Position numbers and translations under genes: made by a program. Source: RHKX01 sp046330415 (GTDB lineage: Bacteria > Actinomycetota > Thermoleophilia > Solirubrobacterales > 70-9). From it: a stretch of 64,000 bases of DNA. Below the pieces are notes generated by a model. That model was not told where the DNA came from and did no database searches. It saw nothing but the letters and a program-made list of their open reading frames with translations. The first letter of the stretch is position 1; each line of letters starts with the position of its first letter. Positions 1 to 14,866 of the stretch are shown here, in pieces. Where the stretch lies: positions 1 through 64,000 of the forward strand of contig JAXLSW010000020.1 in NCBI GenBank assembly GCA_046330415.1, read 5' to 3'.

Positions 1-996
<996 letters not shown>

Positions 997-1282
997 TAGG
1001 GAGCTTCCACGCCAGTGGTCGCATCAAGCGTCCACAGGCCAGGGAGTCCGCCCCAAAGGCCTTAGGGCCGGCGGGGCGTTCCTGAAAAGTCGACCGGACT
1101 CGGTCTTGCAAGAGCCTTGAGCTCTTGCATTTGCGCTGCTCAGTTCTCAGGGACCGCGTGGCGGGAATCCCCCGCCGGCCGTCCACGGCGAAGCTTGAAA
1201 ACTGCACAAAGGCCAAAGTAAAGAAGATAAGTAATGGGTATAGACCCCATCGATGAACTATGCAAACGTCGATGGGCTCACC
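997..1282 (+). other. 16S-23S internal transcribed spacer without tRNA genes
   Basis: The 286-base spacer was read for tRNA-Ile/Ala signatures (T-loop GGTTCGAATCC-like blocks and acceptor stems) and none was found. It contains GC-rich self-complementary stretches, for example around 1060-1175, that are probably pre-rRNA processing stems. The 23S boundary is set by the terminal helix: 'gtcaaga' at 1283 pairs with 'tcttgac' at 4275-4281. Confidence 0.8.
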
Positions 1283-4282
<3,000 letters not shown>

Positions 4283-4393
4283 TTTTTCTATACCTCTTCT
4301 TCTTCTCATTGGCCCGCGTGCAGTTTTCAAGCCTCGCCGGACGGTGGGGCGCAGGCCGGTTCGCCGGCAAGCGCTCCACGCGGTCCCGGTTGA

Positions 4394-4511
4394 TTTCGGT
4401 GGCAATAGCGAGGGAGATACACCTCTTCCCATTCCGAACAGAGCCGTTAAGCCCCTCAGCGCCGATGGTACTTGGTGGGAAACCGCCTGGGAGAGTAGGT
4501 CGCCGCCGGTC
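4394..4511 (+). rRNA. rrf: 5S ribosomal RNA
   Basis: The arms 'ttcggtggc' (4395) and 'gccgccggt' (4502) pair to form helix I with G-U wobbles. Between them lie the conserved 'cccattccgaacagag' loop (about 4428) and 'gccgatggtac' (about 4461). It follows the 23S gene by about 110 bases and is the last RNA of the operon. The exact ends are plus or minus 2 bases. Confidence 0.95.
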
Positions 4512-4526
4512 TTTCATGACCGATTT

Positions 4527-4559
4527 CGAGCCGTATGAGCCTTGTGTTCATGCGGCTCG
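4527..4559 (+). terminator. Hairpin terminator candidate after the rRNA operon
   Basis: A 12-bp stem (4527-4538 with 4548-4559, one G-U pair) encloses a 9-nt loop 16 bases after 5S. No clear U-run follows, which is common for terminators in high-GC actinobacteria. It also separates the rRNA operon from the converging minus-strand gene. Confidence 0.6.
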
Positions 4560-4604
4560 TCGTCGTTGTGGGGGTATTCCCGGCCGCCTGGACCTCTGCC
4601 CGCT

Positions 4605-5144
4605 TCAGGGCAGCAGGTCGTCGAGGCTCGGGAGGGATGGGACGGTGATGTCCTGCAGGCCCCCGAACTGCTCGAGAAGTCCCTGCACGCTGTCATCGTC
4701 GGAAAGCGCCTGGAGCGCGGCGATGAGGGCACCGACCGGGGCGTGCTCGGCGAGCTGTCGCAGGATGGTCTCGTCGAGTCCGTCGATTCTTCCCGCTGCC
4801 GCCGCATCATCGACCGCCCGTATGAGCCCGGCTCTGACCGCGTCCTCGAGATCGTCCTCGCTGATGTCGTGGGCATCGGCGAACTCCTGAGTCGACTCCT
4901 CATCCGTGAGGGCGAGAGCGAGCTCCTCCCGGCTGACGCCGAGATCACACGCGGCGCCGTCGAGCGCGGAGAGGGCGATCGCCTCGAACAGGGGGCGGTC
5001 CGGGTCTGTCGCCGACGCTCGCTGCACGCAGGGGTCGGCGACGCCGGCTGGGTCGTACGACGCTCCTCCGAAGGCCAGGTAGACCCCGATCAGCCCGATC
5101 GATGCGGCGAGGGCGATCAGGGGGGCGCGAAGACGTGCCGGCAT
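4605..5144 (-). CDS. Hypothetical secreted or membrane-anchored helical protein
   Basis: A protein of 179 residues that I do not recognise. Residues 1-25 are basic then hydrophobic (LIALAASIGLIGVYLAFGG), a signal peptide or single N-terminal anchor, so the rest is probably outside the membrane. The remainder is rich in Ala, Asp, Glu and Leu and predicted helical, with three cysteines, at residues about 39, 66 and further downstream uncertain. It starts one base after the stop of the MFS transporter, so the two are almost certainly co-transcribed and translationally coupled; a role connected with that exporter is possible but not shown. Confidence 0.7.
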   Translation of the reverse strand: MPARLRAPLIALAASIGLIGVYLAFGGASYDPAGVADPCVQRASATDPDRPLFEAIALSALDGAACDLGVSREELALALTDEESTQEFADAHDISEDDLEDAVRAGLIRAVDDAAAAGRIDGLDETILRQLAEHAPVGALIAALQALSDDDSVQGLLEQFGGLQDITVPSLPSLDDLLP

Positions 5145-5145
5145 C

Positions 5146-6522
5146 TCAGTCCCGCTCCTCGCGCGTGGCGCGCAGCCTCGCGATCGGGATCAGGGAGAGG
5201 AGCGCGAAGGCTGCCGCTCCCAGGAAGGGGAGGCTGAAGGCATTTGTCGCACCGCGCTCGATCTGGTCCTGCACGTCCGCCTCGAGCGCGGCGTAGGCCG
5301 CGGCGTCCTCGGCGGGCGGCGTCACGGAGTCGAACGCGGGTCCGACCTTGGGAAGTCGTCCGTCGGCGGCGCTGATCTGCTCGGCGATGGCCTCACCGAG
5401 GGCGATCTTGGTGTCGGTCGGGATCTTGGCGTCCAGGAGCAGGGCTGCGCTCGAGTCCTGAGCGCGCTCCCGCTGCGTCTCGAGCTGCCAGGAGAGCACG
5501 GGCGCCAGGGCGACGATGCCGACGACGATGCCGGCGTGACGAGCGGCGATCGTGGTGGCCGCCCGCTTGCCGTGCGGGTCGTGACCGCCGACGGCCGCAA
5601 GCGTCAGCACCGGCAGGGCGAGCGCCAGGCCCACGCCGATGAGGAGCTGGGGCTGCAGCGTGAGGGCCCACGAGGCTCCCGGAAGCACCCCGAGGGCCGC
5701 GAGGCCGCCGGTGACCGCGATTCCACCCGCCAGCGCGGCCGAGAGGGGAGGGCCAGCCCGGTCGATCAGCCAGCGCGCCGCGAAGGCGGCCGCGGGAATC
5801 ACCGAGATCGTGGCCGCGGCGGCAATCGGGCTCAGCGCCCAGCCCTCGGTCAGCAGGACGACGAGCAGGAAGAGGGCGGCGGTGAGTCCGGCGGAGAGCA
5901 GTGCCAGCGCCACCTCGGGGCGCAGATCGGCGTGCCCCTCCGGGCCCGGCTCGGGTGGCCCGGGGCTCCTCACCGCCGCCAGCGGCAGGAGCAGGAGCAT
6001 CGGCAGCTGCACCCAGAAGATCGCCTGCCAGGAGAGGATCTCGGTGAGCAGGCCGCCGGCGGCCGGGCCGATGGCGACGCCGATCGTGCCCGCTGCCGCC
6101 CAGATCGGTACGGCGCGCTCATGGCTGCCGCGCAGGCGAGCGATCAACTCGATCGCGCAGGCGACGGTCAGGGCCCCGCCGAGCGCCTGCACGACCCGGG
6201 TGGAGATCAGGACGGCCTCCGAGCCGGCGGACGCACACAGGGCGGAGGCCACACTGAATACGACCACGCCGACGGCCCAGCCACGCTGCGGAGCGCTGGT
6301 GCGTGCGAAACGGACGGCCGGGATGATCGCCAGCGCCAGAACGAGGTTGAAGGCGGTCAGGACCCACGAGACTCCGAAGACGGTCCCGTCGAACTCCTGC
6401 ATGACCTCGGGGAGCCCCAGGGTGACGATGGAGGAGTCCGCGAGGACGACGCCGACGCTGAGCGCAAGCGCAAGCTCTCGGGGACGCTCGGAGGGGGACT
6501 GCACGGGGGCGCAGGATTGCAC
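5146..6522 (-). CDS. MFS transporter, DHA2-like drug:H+ antiporter
   Basis: A polytopic membrane protein of about 458 residues with repeated hydrophobic segments. The N-terminal stretch LADSSIVTLGLPEVMQEF resembles the TM1 motif of DHA2 (14-TM) drug exporters, and GGALTVACAIELIARL fits the TM4-5 region. It probably exports a hydrophobic compound using the proton gradient. I chose the GTG at 6522; an ATG at 6597 would add 25 basic residues but overlap the divergent peptidase gene. A lumenal loop of about 90 residues precedes the last TM segment near the C-terminus. It is followed at once by the small secreted protein. Confidence 0.8.
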   Translation of the reverse strand: MQSCAPVQSPSERPRELALALSVGVVLADSSIVTLGLPEVMQEFDGTVFGVSWVLTAFNLVLALAIIPAVRFARTSAPQRGWAVGVVVFSVASALCASAGSEAVLISTRVVQALGGALTVACAIELIARLRGSHERAVPIWAAAGTIGVAIGPAAGGLLTEILSWQAIFWVQLPMLLLLPLAAVRSPGPPEPGPEGHADLRPEVALALLSAGLTAALFLLVVLLTEGWALSPIAAAATISVIPAAAFAARWLIDRAGPPLSAALAGGIAVTGGLAALGVLPGASWALTLQPQLLIGVGLALALPVLTLAAVGGHDPHGKRAATTIAARHAGIVVGIVALAPVLSWQLETQRERAQDSSAALLLDAKIPTDTKIALGEAIAEQISAADGRLPKVGPAFDSVTPPAEDAAAYAALEADVQDQIERGATNAFSLPFLGAAAFALLSLIPIARLRATREERD

Positions 6523-6545
6523 CTTCGCCCGGCGGCGGTGCGAGG

Positions 6546-7763
6546 ATGCACCACGTGCCGGGAGCGCAGAGCCATTCGAGCGCGGATCGCGCTGCATCCT
6601 CCGGCGAGGAGCGGGAGCTCCTGGAATGGATCACGCTCCTCGCCGCCACCGTAGGTCCGCGGCGGCCGACCAGCCCGGCCGAGCTTCGCGCCGCGGATCT
6701 GATCGCTCGACGGCTCCGCGAACAGGGCTTGGACGCCAGGCTGGAGCCGTTCCTGGGCTACTCGACGTTCGCGCTGCCGTTTGCGATCACGATGGGCGCC
6801 GCCGTGGCCCCTGGGCTCGTGCCACGGCGCCGGCGGGTCGCCCGGTCGGGTCTCGCCCTCGCCGCGGTGGCGGCTCTGCTCAGCGAGGGTTCGCTCGTTC
6901 GCACCCCATTGGGCGATCTGCTCTCGAGGTGCCCGAGCCAGAACGTCGTCGCGACCATCGAGCCCAGCGCCGGCGCCGAGCGGACCCTGTGCCTGATGGC
7001 GCACCTCGACACCTCGCGTAGCGGCTTCATGTTCGACCCCAGGGTCGTTGGATGGATGAACCGCTGGATCACCCTCAACTCTGCCCTCGTCCTCGCCGGG
7101 CTCGCCGAGCCGCTCGCCGGGAGAAGCCGGATCCTGCGGCGCGTCCTCGGCATTTCCCGCGCGGCTCTGACGGGCAGCCTCGGCATCCTCGCGGAGCGCG
7201 AGGTGCGCGGCGTCGACGTCGCAGGCGCCAACGACAACGCCTCCGGTGTGGCCGTCGTCGCGACGCTCGCCGCCGAGCTGGCTGCGCGGCCGCTCGCATC
7301 GACCCGCGTCGTCGTCTGCCTGACGGGCTGCGAGGAGGCCGGGACGCTGGGGAGCAGAGCCTTCCTTCGCGATCACGAGACCGACGGCTGGCTCTTCCTC
7401 AACGTCGACAACGTCGCCGGCTCCGGGTCGGTTCGCTACCTGCGCCGCGAGGGTGTGATCGCGAAGTGGAGGGCGGATCCAGGGCTGATCGCGGCCGCGG
7501 AGCAGACGGCCCGCGCCGAGCCCGATCTGCGGATGGCGTCCGAGGACGCTCCCGCCGGGCTCACATACGACTCGAGCCCCGTGCTTGCGGCCGGAGGCAG
7601 GGCGCTGACGTTGAGCGTCCAGGACGGGTTCATCCCGAACCTGCACCAGCCGTCCGACACGGTCGAGAACGCCGACGCCGACGGGGTGAGGCGAACCCTT
7701 GCTGCAGCCCGCGGCATCGTCCAAGCCGTCGACGGCGGGATCGCCGACGGACCGCCACCGTGA
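6546..7763 (+). CDS. M28-family zinc metallopeptidase, membrane-associated
   Basis: A 405-residue protein with the full M28 (aminopeptidase Y/Q type) metal-ligand set: H153 in LMAHLDTS, D230 in AGANDNASG, E263-E264 in TGCEEAGT, D288 in LNVDNVAG and H367 in NLHQPSDT. It should hydrolyse N-terminal peptide bonds with two Zn ions. Hydrophobic insertions near residues 73-112 and 174-190 suggest membrane association and no classical signal peptide. The start is uncertain: no good SD precedes ATG 6546, and GTG 6555 is an alternative. Its stop overlaps the start of the nucleotide cyclase by 4 nt, so the two are coupled. Confidence 0.88.
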   Translation: MHHVPGAQSHSSADRAASSGEERELLEWITLLAATVGPRRPTSPAELRAADLIARRLREQGLDARLEPFLGYSTFALPFAITMGAAVAPGLVPRRRRVARSGLALAAVAALLSEGSLVRTPLGDLLSRCPSQNVVATIEPSAGAERTLCLMAHLDTSRSGFMFDPRVVGWMNRWITLNSALVLAGLAEPLAGRSRILRRVLGISRAALTGSLGILAEREVRGVDVAGANDNASGVAVVATLAAELAARPLASTRVVVCLTGCEEAGTLGSRAFLRDHETDGWLFLNVDNVAGSGSVRYLRREGVIAKWRADPGLIAAAEQTARAEPDLRMASEDAPAGLTYDSSPVLAAGGRALTLSVQDGFIPNLHQPSDTVENADADGVRRTLAAARGIVQAVDGGIADGPPP

Positions 7764-9301
7764 GCGCCGCCGGTTCGGCGCGGCGACGTCTGCGCCGGAT
7801 CTCGCGGCTGGCGACGCCGAGCGAGCGCACGGTCCTGCGCACGTTCCGCTGGTTGACGGCGTTCGCGGTCATCACCGCGAACGTGATCGGCACGGCGATC
7901 GTCTTCGCCCTGCTCGTCTGGGTGATTCCCACGGACGCGGACGCGCCGACGATCGTCAACCTGATCCTCGCGTGCTCCTACGTCCTGCTCGCGGCGCCGT
8001 TGGGGGTCCTCTGGGCGATGCGCACGGTACGTCCGGGGCGTCGCTGGGTCGAGCACGAGCGGGAGCGCGAGCCGACCGCCGAGGAGCAGCTCTCGCTCCT
8101 GAGGGCGCCGCTCAGCGTCTCCTTCGGCGTCGGCGTCGGGTGGTTCCTGGCGGCGTTCGTGTTCGGGATCTTCAACGCGATCTACTCGATCGAGCTCGGC
8201 GCGCGGGTGTTCGTCACCGTCCTGCTGGCCGGGCTCGCCACGGCGCAGATCACCTACCTGCTGACGGAGTGGCTGCTGCGGCCGATCGCGGCCCGCGCCC
8301 TGGCCGAGCGTCCGCTGGAGGATCCCGCGCTCCCCGGGGTTGCGGCGCGGACCATGTTCACCTGGGGGCTGGCCTCCGGGGTGCCCATGCTCGGCCTGGC
8401 CATCCTCGGCCTCTCGACGCTCCTCGGGCAGGATCTGAGCACCGACCAGCTCGCGATCGCGGTTCTGGCGCTGACCGGCACGGGACTCCTGGTCGGCTTC
8501 TTCGCCACCTTCATCGCGGCGCGCGTCACAGCCGACCCGGTCGTCTCGGTGCGGCATGCGGTCGCGGAGGTCGCGGCGGGTGACCTGGACGTCGAGGTCC
8601 CCGTCTACGACGGCAGCGAGCTGGGGATGCTGCAGAGCGGGTTCAACCAGATGGTCGGCGGGCTCCGCGAGCGGGAGCGGATCCGCGACATCTTCGGCCG
8701 TCACGTCGGCGAGGACGTCGCCCGCGAGGCGGTTCAGCGCGATGGCGAGTTCGCGGGGGAGGTGCTGGAGGTCGCGATCCTGTTCGTCGATCTCACCGGC
8801 TCGACCGAGCTGGCCGCGACCCGCGAACCAACCGAGGTCGTCGACCTGCTCAACGAGTTCTTCAGCGTCGTCGTGGAGACGGTCGACGACCACGGCGGTT
8901 GGATCAACAAGTTCGAGGGCGATGCAGCGCTGGCGGTGTTCGGCGCCCCCGCGCCGCTCGACGATCCCGCCGGGGCCGCGCTGGCGGCGGGCCGCGAGAT
9001 GGCGGCGCGGTTGGCCACCGACGTCGACGGCATCGAGGCCGGGATCGGCGTCTCCCACGGCGCCGTGGTCGCCGGCAACATCGGTGCCGCGAAGCGCTTC
9101 GAGTACACGGTCATCGGTGACGCGGTCAACGAGGCTTCGCGGCTCTGCGACCTGGCCAAGGAGCGGGGCGAGGTGGTGCTCGCCTCGGCCGCCGCCCTCG
9201 TCGCGGCGAAGGGGGAGGAGCGTGATCGCTGGAGCGAGAGGGAGGAGGTCGAGCTGCGGGGACGGCCGCGCCCGACGCGGCTGGCGAGCCCGAACGCCTG
9301 A
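7760..9301 (+). CDS. Membrane class III adenylate/guanylate cyclase with HAMP domain
   Basis: A 513-residue protein starting at GTG 7760 (GTGA overlap with the peptidase). The N-terminal half has about six membrane segments; a HAMP linker follows (around residues 255-310), then a class III cyclase domain. Metal-binding Asp is in ILFVDLTGSTEL, the second in KFEGDAALAVFGAP, and the transition-state Asn/Arg region is YTVIGDAVNEASRL. This matches actinobacterial cAMP-forming cyclases of the Rv1318c-like type. It would make cAMP (or cGMP) from cytoplasmic NTP in response to a membrane signal. A longer frame upstream in the same phase is a shadow of the peptidase gene. Confidence 0.9.
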   Translation: MSAAGSARRRLRRISRLATPSERTVLRTFRWLTAFAVITANVIGTAIVFALLVWVIPTDADAPTIVNLILACSYVLLAAPLGVLWAMRTVRPGRRWVEHEREREPTAEEQLSLLRAPLSVSFGVGVGWFLAAFVFGIFNAIYSIELGARVFVTVLLAGLATAQITYLLTEWLLRPIAARALAERPLEDPALPGVAARTMFTWGLASGVPMLGLAILGLSTLLGQDLSTDQLAIAVLALTGTGLLVGFFATFIAARVTADPVVSVRHAVAEVAAGDLDVEVPVYDGSELGMLQSGFNQMVGGLRERERIRDIFGRHVGEDVAREAVQRDGEFAGEVLEVAILFVDLTGSTELAATREPTEVVDLLNEFFSVVVETVDDHGGWINKFEGDAALAVFGAPAPLDDPAGAALAAGREMAARLATDVDGIEAGIGVSHGAVVAGNIGAAKRFEYTVIGDAVNEASRLCDLAKERGEVVLASAAALVAAKGEERDRWSEREEVELRGRPRPTRLASPNA

Positions 9302-9317
9302 GGGGCCGACCAGGAGC

Positions 9318-9548
9318 TCAGCGCGAGGCCGCGCCGCGGCGCGCCGGCGGCCAGTCCCAGCTGAAACCGATCGAGCCGGTGGTCGCGGTGGGCTCGCATC
9401 CGCCGCGGCGGCGGGAGCTCGTCCGCTTGCGGGGACGCTCGTCGCGTTCCACCTTGCAGGCGGCGGCCTCGGGGACCTGCTCGAGCCCGTACTGACCGAG
9501 GGTGAGGACGTCGATCGCGAGGTCGATGCGGTCGGCGATCCGGTTCAT
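9318..9548 (-). CDS. Small hypothetical protein downstream of dnaE2
   Basis: A possible protein of 76 residues starting MNRIADRIDLAIDVLTLGQY, followed by an Arg-rich tail. The helical N-terminus looks protein-like; the tail does not resemble anything I know. The frame can be extended to a GTG at 9746 overlapping the dnaE2 stop, but the added 66 residues have non-coding composition. There is no good SD at 9548. A near-consensus SOS box lies about 100 bases upstream, so it may be damage-inducible or simply the tail of the mutasome operon. Confidence 0.4.
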   Translation of the reverse strand: MNRIADRIDLAIDVLTLGQYGLEQVPEAAACKVERDERPRKRTSSRRRGGCEPTATTGSIGFSWDWPPARRGAASR

Positions 9549-9647
9549 CACGGAATCGGCGCCGCGAGCGCGGGCGGTGCGGGGTGTGCTCTGCTTGCTC
9601 TGATGCTGTCTGCTGTTCACGGGTGCGAAGGTATGGATGGTGCCGGA

Positions 9648-9661
9648 CGTACAGGTGTTCG
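9648..9661 (-). promoter_or_regulatory. Near-consensus LexA/SOS box
   Basis: The minus strand reads CGAACACCTGTACG, which matches the actinobacterial SOS consensus CGAACRNRYGTTYG at 12 of 14 positions. It sits between dnaE2 and the small minus-strand gene at 9318-9548. One such partial match could arise by chance, but the location beside the mutasome genes and near the perfect box at 14702 makes it worth noting. Confidence 0.4.
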
Positions 9662-9742
9662 TGCAAGAGATCTTGCAGGAATCGGATGGAACCGGCTGAT
9701 TTGCAGGGGATCCGCCTGCCGCCTCATCGCGATCATCGGGGC

Positions 9743-13191
<3,449 letters not shown>

Positions 13192-13195
<4 letters not shown>

Positions 13196-13425
13196 CGCTG
13201 CTCGCTCCAGCCGCCGCCGACGAGGTCGCGGTAGACGACGATGCAGCGCCCGCTTTCGAGCACGAGCTCGAGGTAGTGGCGGCGCAGCGGCTTCCCCGAC
13301 CACCAGCGGTCCTCGACCAGCCACTCCTCGCGAATGGAGTCGACGCTGCGTCCGTCCACCGCGACGGGGCGCTCCCCCTCGAGCCGGACGTGGACGGGTC
13401 GAGGTGCGTACAGCGGCCCGCTCAT
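13192..13425 (-). CDS. DUF6504 family protein of the SOS mutasome operon
   Basis: A 77-residue protein (MSGPLYAPRPVHVRL... ending GGGWSEQR). The content, REEWLVEDRWWSGKPLRRHYLEL with two Trp-rich strands and a basic patch, matches my memory of the DUF6504 family that sits between imuB and dnaE2 in many actinobacteria. Its function is unknown; the strict linkage implies a role in the ImuB-DnaE2 complex or in damage tolerance. It lies 22 nt after imuB and overlaps dnaE2 by 4 nt. The longer upstream frame is a shadow of imuB. Confidence 0.8.
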
Positions 13426-13447
13426 CAGCTCCTCCGGCCCCGCCGGC

Positions 13448-14710
13448 TCATTCGTTGTAGGGCGCCAGCACCGCCCACCGCTCCGGTATCCGCGAGCCGG
13501 GGTCGACCTCGAGCACGCGCAGGACCGAGTCCCTTCCCGCCGCCGCGCGCACCTGCCGCACCGCCTCGGCGAGGCGCTCGTGGCGACGGTCGGCGGGGTC
13601 GGGTGAGAGGGCTGGCTGCTCACCCCCGGCTGCGGCCAGCTCGAGCGCATGCAGGGCGAGCGTCGCGGCCGGCGCGTTCAGCTCGCCGAGCCGCGGGCGC
13701 AGCGCCAGGGAGAGGCGCTCGGGCGTGGCACTCGCGCTGCGCATCGCGACCCGCGCGGTCCAGCTCCCGCCGCTCGCCAGCCGCGCTTCGATGCGCAGCG
13801 CGCGGATCGCCCGCCCGCGACGCCGCGGATCGGCGATCAGCCGCTCGATCAGCAGGTCGAGCGCGCGGTCGAGCTGGACCCCGTAGGCGGACTCGGGCAG
13901 GCCGATCACCTGCACCAGCTCCTCGTGGGGGCGGCGTGGCCGCAGCGGTGTGTCGAGCCCGCGGGCGAGCTCGCGCGCCCGCAGGCCGAGCGCGCCGAAG
14001 CGATCGGCGATCGCGACGCGGGGGAGGGCGGCGAGGTCGCCCAGCGTCGCGACACCGAGGCGTTCGAGGGTGACCACGAGGCGACCCCCGGCGTCGCCCC
14101 CCTCAGCCCGCAGGCGCCCGTCGAGCAGCGCCACCGGCAGCGGCGCCAGGAAGCTCTCCTCGCCGCCGCCGCGGATGACTCGTGGCACTCGGTTGCGCCC
14201 CCGGCGCCGGGCGGGCGCGGTGCTCGCAGCCGCGAAGGCGCAGAAGCGGGTCCTCGCCCCCGCCACCCGCGCCGTTCCACCCGCGCCGTGGATCGTGCGG
14301 GCGGCGCGGGCGAGGACGTCCTCGCGGCGCGGCCCCCAGAGCGAGCGCAGCCCGTCGACGGCGAAGAACGCCTCGCCTGGGCGGTCGCTTTCGACCTCGG
14401 CGCCGATCCCTTCCAGCGAGCGCAGCACCCGCTCCCAGCCGGCGGCCGCCCTGCCCGGGTCGGGCGGGACGAGGGCTAGTCGCGGGCAGCGCCCGAGCGC
14501 CTCCGAGACCGGCATCCCGGCCCTGATCCCGAACGCCTCCGCGGCTCCGCTGACCTCCCCGACGACCTGCTCCTGACCGGGCTGGGGGGCCAGGGCGGCG
14601 GGTTCCCCGAGCAACTCGCTCCGCTCCCCGATGGCCGCCAGCAGCGAGAAGCGCGGAATCAGCGCGGCGCCTGTGAACGCGGGGGTGCCGATCGAGGGAA
14701 GCGAACACAT
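13448..14710 (-). CDS. imuB: ImuB-like inactive Y-family polymerase (mutasome adaptor)
   Basis: A 420-residue Y-family polymerase fold protein. The place of the active DinB motif S-x-D-E is occupied by FFAVDGLRSLWG, with the Glu missing, as expected of ImuB, which does not polymerise but links DnaE2 to the beta clamp. Region GTARVAGARTRFCAFAAA corresponds to the palm following the G-x-S-x-N-K motif of active enzymes. The little-finger part follows ALPVALLDGRLRA. No imuA/imuA' gene is present next to it. ATG 14710 is the only usual start codon; it lies inside the SOS operator and 8 nt after a -10 hexamer, implying a leaderless transcript. Confidence 0.88.
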   Translation of the reverse strand: MCSLPSIGTPAFTGAALIPRFSLLAAIGERSELLGEPAALAPQPGQEQVVGEVSGAAEAFGIRAGMPVSEALGRCPRLALVPPDPGRAAAGWERVLRSLEGIGAEVESDRPGEAFFAVDGLRSLWGPRREDVLARAARTIHGAGGTARVAGARTRFCAFAAASTAPARRRGRNRVPRVIRGGGEESFLAPLPVALLDGRLRAEGGDAGGRLVVTLERLGVATLGDLAALPRVAIADRFGALGLRARELARGLDTPLRPRRPHEELVQVIGLPESAYGVQLDRALDLLIERLIADPRRRGRAIRALRIEARLASGGSWTARVAMRSASATPERLSLALRPRLGELNAPAATLALHALELAAAGGEQPALSPDPADRRHERLAEAVRQVRAAAGRDSVLRVLEVDPGSRIPERWAVLAPYNE

Positions 14711-14715
14711 GTTCG
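14702..14715 (-). promoter_or_regulatory. LexA/SOS box covering the imuB start codon
   Basis: CGAACACATGTTCG is a 14-of-14 match to the actinobacterial SOS consensus CGAACRNRYGTTYG and is a near palindrome. The ATG of imuB (14710-14708) is within it. LexA bound here would sit on the transcription start, blocking the imuB-DUF6504-dnaE2 operon until RecA-driven LexA cleavage. It is also about 150 bases ahead of the divergent substrate-binding protein gene. Confidence 0.88.
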
Positions 14716-14718
14716 TCT

Positions 14719-14724
14719 ACCGTA
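14719..14724 (-). promoter_or_regulatory. -10 hexamer of the imuB operon
   Basis: TACGGT on the minus strand (TAnnnT) ends 8 nt before the imuB ATG, which places the transcription start at or next to the A of the ATG. No convincing -35 is visible at 16-18 nt. This supports a leaderless mRNA with the operator overlapping the start site. Confidence 0.5.
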
Positions 14725-14866
14725 GCGGACGGTTCAAGGGACCTCGTCGGCGGACTTCACTGGTCCTCGATTGGGACCACCCGACGGGATGGATTCGGAT
14801 AGGTTCCGGGTGATTCGCCGGCGGGCAACGTGCCGCCGGGAGCGCAAACACCCAGAGGAGGAACAA

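Noticed and set aside
997..1282. tRNA-Ile or tRNA-Ala in the 16S-23S spacer
   Set aside because: No cloverleaf arms, T-loop or anticodon stem could be drawn; the spacer is fully read.
7052..7759. Upstream extension of the cyclase frame
   Set aside because: It lies inside the M28 peptidase gene, gives Arg-rich non-protein-like sequence, and a GTG at 7760 overlaps the peptidase stop in the usual coupled way.
13425..13650. N-terminal extension of the DUF6504 gene and of dnaE2 into upstream genes
   Set aside because: The added residues are antisense or out-of-frame translations of the neighbouring genes and lack SD sites; the overlapping ATGA start is standard for this operon.
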